Position numbers and translations under genes: made by a program. From Ashinkailepas kermadecensis (taxonomy: Eukaryota; Arthropoda; Thecostraca; Neolepadidae): a stretch of DNA of 64,000 nt. This document shows, one piece after another, positions 46,866 to 58,000 of the stretch. The notes under the pieces were generated by a model. It saw only the letters and a program-made list of their open reading frames with translations, searched no databases and was not told where the DNA came from. The stretch covers positions 350,001 through 414,000 of the forward strand of contig JAOTOM010005137.1 of the NCBI GenBank assembly GCA_034440615.1, given 5' to 3'. Within the stretch, counting starts at the first letter, position 1, and every line of letters starts with the position of its first letter.

Positions 46866-49800
46866 CTGGCGAAATAAACACCGCTTCAAATATCTCACGA
46901 AAGTTATTATTTCACCAATTTTGAACCAGGGCCGAAGTATTTTGTCTGAGTGACCCAAATTCTACTCAACAGAGGTGCTACACGACAATATGCATCCCTG
47001 CTATATCATGCGTGGAAGTATTTTTTTTCGACATTTGAGTTTACATATCTAATCTGCCGCAACACATTTCGCCTTTTCAGACGTATAGGGAGGCAAACAA
47101 TGAAATACGTGCTCTTGCCTCGCAAATATTGTGGATGCTAAACGTATGTTTTCCAAGTATGGTGGAGAACATGTCCCCCACCCGCACTCAATCGCTCTGG
47201 GCATGCAGTGCTGTCATGATGCATGCAGAATGACAGGGGTGAAGTGCCCTGCCCTTGTAGGTCATACACTGATACACTCGTGGAGCTAGCTGATCTAATT
47301 ACATGGCTAGAATGGGATGGAGAAAAACACTGAATCCACCATGCTTGGCGGAACGTATCATCTCAGGATACTTATGTTCTGTACTATACGATGCAACATG
47401 CAGGTTTGATGGAGAAGCAAGCCATATATAAGACTTCTACTCCACAGCAAACGCCGTTGTGCAGATGATAAATTGTGTCACCTACAGGGAACGTTGCATT
47501 GCGGAGCGCTATCGCTCCATCGTCCCTGGTTCTGGGGACTCCATTATCCAGGCAAAGTGCATTATATTAAATTGGCTTCTGAATCTTTAGGACCCCCTCT
47601 TCCCTCCATAACCAGTGACACATTAATGGCTCGGTCAAGTTGGGGTGAAGAGGCGAGCTTGGAGCTTCCATCCAACGGAGCGAGGCTGCAGGACAAAGTG
47701 AGTTGCTACGCTTTTTACAGGATAGTCTATTAAAACCATTAATCATATGCACATTGCATCCAAGCAGTTGACTTATGGTAACCTGCGCGCAAGGGCGATG
47801 AAATAGTGGAAGCTGGAGATGGGGCAGTTGGTCCCCTATAAAGATTATTGGTGGGATTCAAAGATTCTTTGTGGCGCCAATTTAGGATTATCGTTATTTG
47901 ACTGCTACAAAGATACTCATTATTATGCCACAAAGGTGCGTCGATCTGAGCTTTTCAACATGTAAGCCATTACATCAGGCACGCTGGCTGCTTGATGTGA
48001 TTTTAAGAGGAAATGGTGCTGCAACCGGGCACTGATAGGTCAATCTGTCGTGTATTATTTTCACATGTTTAAGAATAACCGAGAAATTGTAATTGTGCTT
48101 TATTGAATAGTACAAACGTCCAACGTTCTCAAAGGAGAGTTCAATGGTGCAGTTCCAGGGTACAGCTGAGGGAGAGGGTGTACAGCTCCCAGCTAACATG
48201 GGAGAGGAGGCACGGAAGAATACCTATAAATATTACTAGCAGGAATCCCAAAGCATTTTACACCCCAAGTCAAATCGTAATCCGCCGCCACTGTCGCACT
48301 CATACCCCTCCTCCTCTCCACCGCTTTTATAACGTTTTAGACGCTCAAACGTCCATGGCTCTGGCCTCTAAAATGCCAAAAAATGGAAGGATCTTCGGAA
48401 TTTGCGAAATACAATCAACTTTTGTAGGTGAGTGAAACCCTGTGCGACTGGAGAAAACACTATCCCTCTTCAAAAAAGCTCCAATAGAATTTCAGACCAG
48501 GAAAGTCTTAGCTTGACCGTGTGGCGTTGCATGAAAATGTAGATTTCAGAATGTTTCACACATTGTGTGACTGGTCATATGCACCTGAAGAACAAGCACC
48601 GATAAAATACATGCCCTTCCCACTCAGGGAGGGTATGCATTTTTAGCATCCCAACTGGGGGGGGATTTCCACCAAGCCCTTTGGTTTTCCCACCTGCTCT
48701 TGTCCCCATTTTGACCCGCCCTATCGAATTGTCCAATTATTATTCACAAAGGTGCCATTTCTTGTTAGCATAGATGACCCTTTACGAATGTTCCCACCCA
48801 GTGATCATTCACTCAAAAATTATATCCTCCCATGACTGAATCGGAAGTCTTTTCCCGCTTGCACAACAAATTTACCCATACATACAACGGTGCGTTGATG
48901 CATTCTTTTTCGCGTGTCATCGCCTCTTAATAATAGTTGATTCCCGTTCCTCAATGCCTTCTGGACTTAAGATAGGACTCTATAGACAATGGACTATGGA
49001 GTTATCTCGCCCCTTTCCAATGCCGAGAAGCTGATAGCTAATGCATGCATTACACCCCTCCCAAATATATTTAATACAATTTCGCCTGTGTCTCCACCGT
49101 TCCAGATGTACCACCGACCATTGAAACTCGATGTTCAAGCTCGCATTCAGGATTTCAAACAAGGGGAGGGAATGGAACCTGGAAAAGTGTCTTAGTGGTT
49201 ATGCTAGGCAAGAGTACAACACAACCAATAGATGAAGATTTCCAAAATGATTGGTATTGGGAAATCGAATTTTTAGTCCACTATATCCATGCATCACCGC
49301 ATGCAATTTACAAAATTACGAAATCATTTTATTGTAATGGCAACACGAAGTGCATAAAGTTCCACCCCTCAACACTGCGGGAAATAATTGGAGAGCGCAC
49401 ACCTCTCTGCACCCCCCACCGCTGAAACCGCTCCTGAAACCAATTGCCTTCCATCTACGCATGGCATCTTTCCCTTTTTCTCATCGAATTATTTCCGTGA
49501 AGAAATTACTAACTATTTTGATCAAGTTCGCGAGAAAAACAAAATTAAATACAGGTTATTCATAGCATTGCGTTTGAAAACTTCGGTTTATTCCTGATAT
49601 CCTTGATGGCAATATCCCGAACCTCCTGACGTGGCCCATCAGGCATGTATGAATGCCTGACTTGCCGACGGGCGTCGGCACATATGAATGTGAACTGCGA
49701 GATATGCATTATAACAAAACGACATGATACTATCAGACACATCATATTATGAATATGTGTGGAGAATTTCACTCAAAGCTGGTGGGGCCGAAGTCGTTCT

Positions 49801-50072
49801 GTCATTCTTTCCAGTCAATGCACATAGGCACTCAGTTGCATTGGTGTCGCACAGTCCACTCCTGTTTCATGGCTTTTTCCACCCATGAGTGCTAATCCGC
49901 TATATACATATTAGAGGACGTATTTTGTTTATATCAGGAAGGGGATGAAACCAAACATCGACAAAGCTAACCCAGAAAATGCCTATGTCGGTACGCCCTA
50001 CTACCGCCCAGCTTCATCTAAACCTAGTCCGATGCGGCTCCACGAAACGGAATTCTTTTCAGGAATACGAAC
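46866..50072 (-). other. Intron 1 of FABP gene B
   Basis: About 3.2 kb of mostly AT-rich unique sequence. Near 49128-49437 a G-rich 'ttcaggatttcaaacaaggg' and an inverted C-rich 'ccccccaccgctgaaaccgc' suggest a decayed DNA transposon, at low confidence. No other exon was recognised. Confidence 0.75.
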
Positions 50073-50145
50073 CTAGAACTTTCATGTACTCGTCGAAGTT
50101 CTCACTCTCCTCCATCTTCCACTTTCCCACCATCTTCTCCGCCAT
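50073..50145 (-). CDS. Fatty-acid-binding protein gene B, exon 1
   Basis: ATG at 50145, preceded by 'ccagcaaaa'. The exon is 73 bp, the canonical length of FABP exon 1. It encodes 'MAEKMVGKWKMEESENFDEY' then 'MKVL' and one base of the next codon. It satisfies the FABP signature G-x-[FYW]-x-[LIVMF]-x4-[NHG]-[FY]-[DE]-x-[LIVMFY]-[LIVM]. The donor is G|gttcgt, a GT donor with a weak consensus. The protein is a cytosolic lipid-binding beta barrel; ligand preference cannot be judged without the C-terminal exon. Confidence 0.92.
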
Positions 50146-50820
50146 TTTTGCTGGTTTGATATCACAATATCGGACTTTGGTACTCAATATCTCTCGCAGC
50201 GCAGCACCCTGTGTCAGAATACCGCAAGCAGACGACGGAAGCCGGCAATGTCCAGCATCCGCGGCGTAGCCCTTGGCGCGTGCGTCACATTTGTGAAATT
50301 GGTTAAGAGCTACCAAATTCGCCTAGTAGTTGGCGACTCTTGTCGTGTCAGCACTGCAAGCACCCAAGCAAGAAGACATTAAGCCGGAAAGTGCCATACT
50401 TGTTGGCGACGACACCGAGGGAGTTTCTGGTTGTAACCCCGTCCCCTGCCTGAAGCAAATGCAGTTGTCGGGACTGACCTGATCTACACGTATATTAACC
50501 TAGTTCTGCGTTATATTGACTGTATTAATTATGTGTAATTCCAGATTAGATCCAGGAGCATTCAATTTGTGTGTTTAATATAATTCGACATCTGAATATC
50601 GATTTGATCAGTAATGTTGCGGCTGTTGGCGTTTACTATGCGCACATTGGATATTCTTGGCCCAAAATGCATTTGTGGATTCCCTCGCATGTCAAAGACA
50701 AATGTTCACAATTGCGCTTGATCAGACACAAGCGGCTTCACTCAGCGTTAGACCCAGGATTTTTTTTCAAGAGGAGGAAAAACTGGCCAGGGCAAGGGCC
50801 AAGGGGCCAGGGGTACAACA
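50146..50820. other. Upstream region of FABP gene B; nothing recognised
   Basis: This should hold the promoter. No element could be assigned. Confidence 0.35.
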
Positions 50821-50821
50821 A

Positions 50822-50826
50822 TTATA

Positions 50827-50914
<88 letters not shown>
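50822..50914. repeat. (TA)n microsatellite
   Basis: About 93 bp of alternating TA with one 'tatgta' interruption at the start. Confidence 0.97.
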
Positions 50915-50917
<3 letters not shown>

Positions 50918-51395
50918 TCCGAAAAATCATGATTTATTGTCAGAATAAAGTCCATGTAAAATTCAACGCTTTTATACAAAATCGTGGATGAACCACAGCA
51001 TTCATCAAAGGGTCTCAAAATTGTCAAAGGAACGCGAAAATCTATCCCAGAATGGCATTACCCGACGCCAGTAGAAGGGGGTGATAACTACACCAACATC
51101 ATGTAGTCTCTGGCCTCAACAAACGAGAGACAGGAGCGATAAATTCAGCCATAAGTTTAACCTCGACGACACTCGTACGAGAGTCATGTTTAAATTAGCC
51201 CAGATATGTTAGTCTGACCAGTGGAAGAAAATTGTATGTTAAGGTACTCTTCAATGAAATTTTATGCATTTATTTATATCGACTTTTAAAAAATGGGTGG
51301 CTATGCATGAGGCTGTGCTTCATTATGTCCTAGGTGGTAAGCATCCAATTTTACATGACATTCCAAAATATATCCATTTTTGTATGATGCAAGGA
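50915..51395. other. No recognised feature
   Basis: AT-rich unique sequence. Confidence 0.4.
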
Positions 51396-51500
51396 ACCAG
51401 GGGCGGATTCAGAATTAATTTCGCTCGGAGGAACTTGTTCTGAAGGGGCGAAACTTCTCCGGAGAAGTTTTTCTGCTTTGAATAGTGCCATCGGCTGAAA
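51396..51500 (+). mobile_element. hAT-like terminal sequence
   Basis: CAGGGGCGGATTCAGAATTA begins at about 51399. It is followed by 'ggaacttgttctg' and 'cttctccggagaag', both palindromic. The opposite end was not found. Confidence 0.4.
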
Positions 51501-52712
51501 AAAAAACTAACTTAGCAGAGGAAGATACCATGCAAGAATGTCTGTATCCCCATATGCATAAAGTATTTATTGTCACCTAGACCATTAGACCATCAAAGAC
51601 AATGGACCCTCGGTGATACGGACCCCGGTAATTTGGTACCCTGGTAATGTTGATTTGTCATTTTCACTATTCAATCTGAAAATATGTCTCGAAAATGAGG
51701 TCTTGGACCCCTGGTTTGGTGACAGGTTTCCATCCTTGGATATGGACATTGGCATGGCAAGGTGCGCAGATCGTACCTTAGTTGAGTACTTCACAGTCAA
51801 GTTTGCTATTTGGGCTTTCAGGCGCTCGACTGCTACGGTTATGTTGCTCCCATTATTTACTGGTCGGGGATGGCTGCATGGGTTCCACTCATTGCCCTAT
51901 ATTGACATTCTTTACAGTCAATGCCGCGAATGGAACCTGCAGCCAGGAATTAACTCTTGTATGTTCCGCAGTTAGTGAGTGGACACCTGTTCGCCAGGAA
52001 CCCTAGTTGATAAATATTTTGTATGCTCAACTTATTGCGAGCTTTAGACCTATGGCCAGCTATAAGAATCGATTTTGGCGGTTTGTAGGACCAGCTAATG
52101 GGCCAAGAAATAAGTGCTGCCAAATTAATCAGCTGAATATGACTTGTATTCGTCGGCATATACTGCGCAGTAGTTGCACTTTTTGGGATGTTCCCGACAC
52201 GTCATGTGGGGACACTGTTCAGAAAAGTTGTATGTTGCGTAGTTTATCAACTTTAGCAGCAGCTTCCATCAAAGAGGAACTGTGCACGAAAATTGTGTGC
52301 AGGCAGCACGCAAGAAATTCTCGTTTTCACGGAGGTCATCCCTATCTGATCTCAGGCCTTTATTAAGGTAAGTAACCCAACAATTCTGCAGCAAGGCTAA
52401 AGTAGAAGGAATGTAGGTAGGGACCTACATATATCAGAATGACAATAATGGTGATAGGCTAGTTCAGCTATTTAATTTAATTTATCATTGTATTCAATTT
52501 GCATGCTATGAAGAAAGTAAATGGAAGTAAATATAGAGGTCCCTGGGCCAATTTGTGTGACTGAAATTGTCTTCTGGTATTTTCTGATATTTGGAAGCAT
52601 TTTGTCATGTGCCAAAAGTAAGGTTGTGAAAATATAAAGAGAAAGTAATGGAATGTTCTGCTGCACTTTGATTGAAAATATGGACATATTTCATGGGGAG
52701 AGGGTAAAGGGA
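51501..52712. other. Unassigned; possible decayed DNA transposon
   Basis: 'ggaccctcggtgatacggac' and 'cggtaatttggtaccctgg' at 51604-51645 resemble the repeated 'cgg(t/g)aat' texture of pogo/Tigger ends, but a mirrored end was not found. Two 120-codon plus-strand frames (51613-51975 and 52007-52366) have no recognised domain. Confidence 0.3.
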
Positions 52713-53068
52713 CAGGTAGCGGTAATCTTTACCTTTTGGCCGACACATACTGCCAAGGTTAGTGATTTGGAAAGAGGTGTCGCATACAATGTCGCATATA
52801 TTTCATGACGTCATGGCCGACAAATTTGCTCCGGAGGATTCTGGTTTTCCGGTTAGGTTAGGTTAGATTACATTATGCTATCATACATTTTGTATATTAT
52901 GCTACATTATCTTAGTCTAGGTTAGGTGGTAATCTTTACCGACACCCGACTCCTGTGACGTCACTTGCCTGACTTCTGTGACATCACTGTTCCCCACTAT
53001 ACAACTCTTTACAAATCACTAACCTTGGCAGTATGTGTCGGCCGAAAGGTAAAGATTACCCAGGTAGC
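52713..53068. mobile_element. MITE with 56-bp inverted ends and 8-bp target duplication
   Basis: The element runs 52721-53060 (340 bp). Its first 56 bp (GGTAATCTTTACC..., then 'ggccgacacatactgccaag') are repeated in inverted form at 53005-53060 with two mismatches. The octamer CAGGTAGC directly flanks both sides (52713-52720 and 53061-53068). The palindromic GGTAATCTTTACC occurs a third time internally at 52928-52940. An 8-bp duplication fits hAT, P or Merlin-type transposases; the GG start favours none decisively. No coding capacity. Confidence 0.93.
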
Positions 53069-53094
53069 TAGCTCATCCTCCACTTTTTGAAGCC

Positions 53095-53490
53095 AATATT
53101 CTGGATGCCCCTCATAGCATCCTCTGAGAGTCGTGTGTTCCTAAATATGTCCTACTAGTGCCCCCTGACATCCTGAGTGCCCCAAATGTGTTCATCTGGT
53201 GCCCTTTGATAGCCTGGGTGTCCCTGTTTTTCTCATGGAGTCCCCCTCCGGTAGTTGCCCCATTTCACTAAGTCATGCTGGTACCTTCCCCCTCCCCCAA
53301 CACCACAAGTACCACTGGATATGTCCTACTAGTGCCTACTGATAAGCCACTTGAAGCTCACCAGTTGTGTCTCACTGGTGTTTGCAGACAACCTGAGCAT
53401 CCCTAAGCATGTCCTACTACTGCCCCTGGCAGACAGGGAGCCTCTAAGTGTGTCCTACTGGTGCACCCTGGTAACCTGGGCATCCCTGAA
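53095..53490. repeat. Degenerate ~45-bp minisatellite
   Basis: 'tgtcctacta(g/c)tgcccc' followed by 'gacaacctgagcatccc'-type sequence recurs about eight times with heavy divergence. Confidence 0.65.
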
Positions 53491-55004
53491 TTGTGATGTT
53501 ATCTCTCAAGTCACCTACTGCAAGTGCAAACTCATACTGACTGCCACCAATTTGATGGTGATGCTTCTTCTCTCCTCCCATCTTCTCCTTCTCACCAGAA
53601 ATAATTCATCCCCCATAATTTTGACACAAATATATGATGCTGGGAAAGTCATCCACTGCTGAAAGTCTTGGATATTAATACCAAAAACTATCTGCCAACA
53701 GCCTGATGCATAACATTACGTTCAAGGTTCGCAACATACTGGCATTCAAAATATGTACAGAAATTTGATGTAGAGTTATGTAGCAAAGCTTTTATTCCTT
53801 GTTTGTAGCTAAGACATCCATCAAATATTCAAGTGCCTAGGATTGTGCAAGCTTGAGATAGAGTTGGAGAAGAAAACATGCCCTGATTTTGTCATTCAAT
53901 ACATGGTGTTCTGCAGGTAAGTATTTAACAACATTTATATGCACAAGAACAAATTATGTTTTATGAATTCAGGTGCACAATGTAAGAATCTAACAGACCA
54001 GCCCTAGCCCTACTTTTAAATTGTTCATTGTATGCAATGCCATGGTGCTAAGTTCCATGTCTTGCAGTCAATGCGCCCTTTAAACCCAAATAACTAACTA
54101 ACTAAGTTCCATGTCCTTATATTTATTTCAGACTTGTATATGCTCAGAATTATCACTAATTATTGTCACAAAGCTTGTAAAATAATAAGGCAAACAAGTT
54201 AACTTTAATTGTTGCCTTCTCTGGTACAAGATTAATAGCAGAATCAAATTTGTAATCTGTGTGCTATATGTTGCATTTGTAGTTCTGCATGGGTGGAAAA
54301 TCACCAATGAACTTGCTATTCCTTATTGCTGACAAATGAGGAAGTTGATGTTGCCCAGCAGGCTATGCATATAAATTTAGGAAAATAGTGTTGCAGCTCC
54401 AACAACCGGTGTTCCAGACAATACTAGCAATACTATATTCTGCACCTACATGTATTTAAGTGCCGACACCATTTGTGCTCAGGGTTGGATATATACTCCG
54501 AAATCCTGGAGGTGGAGAGGACATTCATGACCATTAAATTCAGAAGATGTACTTTTCTTGACATAATATGCTCATTTGTGTACTTCCAGACCTGGGGTAT
54601 CTACTTCTGGTTCATCATTTAAGAATAATGAGATTAGGAATAAGGACTGTAGCAAAGAAATGCAGGAACTTGAGATGTGTCCATGTCTTTATTCCAAAAC
54701 TATGCAGTGCACTGGTCATGGGATGAAAACCTGGTTTTGATAATCCATAAATTCTGGCATATTTATTGAGGAACATTAATTTCGCCTCATTTCACTATCT
54801 ACCATTCAATCTTTCAGTGACAAAAAGGGGGTAATTTTGCTGGGAGGATAATGTTCTGAATGACAAAAATCAAGTATCATGCAGCTGTTTCAGTCATGTA
54901 TGTCTGTGTTAGACAAGTGGCGATGCCAGATTAGATTGATTCTGTGAAACCTGGTGTATTAGCATGCATCATTTTAACTGTGACAGGTTGGTCCTTTTTT
55001 TCAG
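53491..55004. other. Region upstream of BET1 coding start
   Basis: AT-rich, with one tiny retroposed insertion (54048-54115). It probably contains the promoter and a 5'UTR exon of BET1, since an acceptor-like tttttttcag ends at 55004. Confidence 0.45.
54048..54115 (+). mobile_element. 42-bp truncated retroposon insertion with 14-bp target duplication
   Basis: CTAAGTTCCATGTC occurs at 54048-54061 and again at 54102-54115. Between them lies only 'ttgcagtcaatgcgcccttt' followed by 'aaacccaaataact' and an (AACT)n tail. The same 34 bp, with two changes, recurs at 61033-61066 in BET1 intron 2. This looks like the extreme 3' end of a LINE or SINE inserted by target-primed reverse transcription and severely 5'-truncated. 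Confidence 0.8.
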
Positions 55005-55042
55005 GCAAGCTGGCAGAATTATGAGGCGTCCAAATTATCCAG
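55005..55042 (+). CDS. BET1: BET1 exon 1 (coding from 55021)
   Basis: ATG at 55021 encodes MRRPNYP plus one base, then gtcagt. A pyrimidine tract and cag end at 55004, 16 nt before the ATG. This suggests that a non-coding leader exon is spliced upstream, though transcription could instead start nearby. Confidence 0.85.
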
Positions 55043-58000
55043 GTCAGTGCTAGTTGCAGCTATGCTGGTTCATTGCAGAAAATACTGTGTACTATTTATG
55101 TGTCCTGAGATTGCTGTGCACCAAGCAGATTAGCAAATTTGATTATGACTGGGATGTTCCATTCACAATATTGAATAAACTCATTCTCAGGACTACAGTT
55201 ACGTTTAAGCATGCCAAACTGTTTTGCCAGCCCCATGGCCAATGTTGCTTTTCCTCTCACCCATATCCTCGACCCTGGACTCCTTCAGTTCCTGACAGTT
55301 CCTTTCTAGCGAACGTTTCCATACGTTTAGGGAGAACAGGCAATTCAAGTGTGCATTCGAAAGCCTGTATGAGGATTGCAACTTGACAATATACCAGAAA
55401 GGTATCCATCCAATATTTCGGAAATTCAACATTGGCAGATCTTGCTGAAATATGTTCAAGGCTAGCCAATGCTAGCCTGTTATATAACATTTAGTTGATG
55501 ACAATCTGTGGGATGATAATTTCTATATGTAGTTTTCATTATTCTCATAGCAAATACTGACAATCACAACTAGCCAGCGACAAATTTGTCGTTGAAGTAT
55601 CAAGATGCAGCCTCAAGATGTAAGAAGCAGTATTTTCACAGACGTATGGAGAGCAAGCGATTTGTTTTCAGTGTAAAACGGGACGCTGGCTGAAAAAGAG
55701 CTATTCAATGATGTTTAGCGCCGAAGGCGTAGGAACATGAACTGGCTGAGATACGTTGAGATACGACGAGCAGCTCACCATGGATCTCGCACCGAAACCT
55801 GGCGCCCGCCGTCCGTCCCCGGTGGAACATGGATATAGTGTCCGGTTTGTGTCTCTGGGTCTCAAGTTCAAAGCCAGGGAGGGGCGGCTGCTTTTTATTT
55901 CCGCTTTTAGCAAAGCAAGTTGGTGAATACATTGCATCCAAAATCACTTTAGCTCTGCATACATGCTGGAAGGCACTTGACTGTATGGACATTCAGGGCA
56001 AAGCGCCCATGGGTATGGCTGATATGTGCGGATATTCAACTTAACCCGCGCATTTCGAGCATTCGAGCTGGTGCAGCGCTCCGATAGGCGCCTTGTGGTA
56101 AGGGTTGGATTTGTGCGTTGTAATCGTGGATATGTAACGGACAATTTTGAGGTAATCGAATGTGGAGGGGATATTATATTCAAACCTGTGACATCAGAAT
56201 CTCAGTTCAAAATAAGCGTTTGCTCTTTGCAGTGAATCTTGAGTACATTATCACCGAACAGTTCGTTGTCAAACAGCACCATTCAACTTGCGAATGACAA
56301 AAAATTAGAGGATAATGGATTCCAAAACTCCAAGAACATTATATTTTCCCAACCCTGCTTGTGGTAGCAAAGGTTTTGGTAAAATCACGCCAAAACTGAA
56401 TGAGCAAAAACAAAAAAAAAAGCACATCCATCCGTTGCATCCGATAGCGTCTTCAGTGTCGTAATCTGCGTGTGTTGTTCGTACTCGATTTAGCATATCG
56501 TTACTTTCCACCTCTGAAGAATCGAGTCTGCTGCATATCGGGCTCGATCATTCTACCTAAGCCACGGTTCTGTGTCATGCTGTGAATACATCCCTTCCAA
56601 CGGCTCTACCTCAATACTAGAACAGCTCTGTCATATTATGCTATAATATGTCGTGCAATGTTATTTGTGGCATGAGCGGCGAACACAACCAAAAAGTGTC
56701 ATGTTTTTTTTTAAATTAGACCCGGAAATAATCTGAGGAGTATCCAATCAAAGTTTATGGGCATACAAAGCATTATGGCCCCATTTAATTCATTATCCAT
56801 CAACATCATCGACAACCTTGGATGTTTCATAGAATGTTCGTATATACCTAATCCTAAATGTGCAAATTCTACTCCACAGATATTTAGTGTAGTAGAGTAG
56901 CGTCTCTTTCCCTCTCCTGACCACACAGAGCCCTTTTGTACCCCAAAGTGCCATGCTAAACTGCATGAACCTCCTTCAGACTGGAAGACATCTCTTTGGG
57001 TTGTAGAGGTCCCATTCAGACTAAAATAGCCAGCATCTTGTGTTGTGTGGTCACTTTAATCGAGAAATCCGCACGGAGACTCTCCAGAAGTTCCATTCAT
57101 AGTCGTGCCATATCACATTAGATTCAGGTGGATACAATGCGTCGTTAAAATATGCCTCGTGTTCATCACTCATAAGGTCTATTCGCCTAAGAAATCTTGT
57201 TTTATGGTTTCTAGATGACATCCTGTTTAATGCGTGGTATCTAACCGCTTACGGCTATTTTCATTGTCATTCCAGCTGACGAACACCGTCTTCGAGGAAA
57301 TGAGCAAGTTGAAGAAGAAAATGACCTGCTTGAGAATGAATTAAAGGGGAAGGTTTCTGCACTCAAGTCTGTAAGAAGCATTTCGTATTACCAGAATACA
57401 GGGCATGCGTTTCTAACACCACCGTTTGCATCAGACTCATTGCTGCTGTTTTTGTCCCACTGAAGCTTCCGTTAAGTTCAGTTTTATTCAGGTTCATTAT
57501 AACTTCAACTAAATCTGCTCAAGTCTTTCGCTACTTAGTGGTGTTTTAATAAGACGGCGCCCTTTCGAACTTGGTAATGTCCAGCTGCAAATCCTGTTGC
57601 CTCCTATGTGTGTACCCCTGCTCCATTCTGATCCGTTCTGATTGTTTTAATGAGCCCTTTTGTCATGTCATGACAGCCCTTTTGAAATACCTTTTGTCAT
57701 GACGTGCTAATGTCATGTATCACTTCTGCCGGACGCAGTTATAGGGCCTATGGCCCAAGCTATGATTATTTTTGTATGCAATCGCTGTAATGGACAAGTT
57801 TCACGTAAAGGGGATTTGGGTTGAAAAAAAACGTATGTAATATTTCGTATACGAAACTGAAGTATTTTGCTCACAGAAGGTGCATTTCCTACCTAATTAA
57901 ATGATTTCAGTTAAGTGTTGTCGTCGATTAAAAAACCTACTCGTGGTGATGACGTCAGATATGTCGAGCCTCGAAGTGGCCAAGCCAGAGACGCGCAGTA

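Noticed and set aside
51600..51650. A pogo/Tigger transposon end
   Set aside because: Repeated cggtaat-like texture is present but no mirrored end or TA duplication was found, so it is only mentioned as a possibility.
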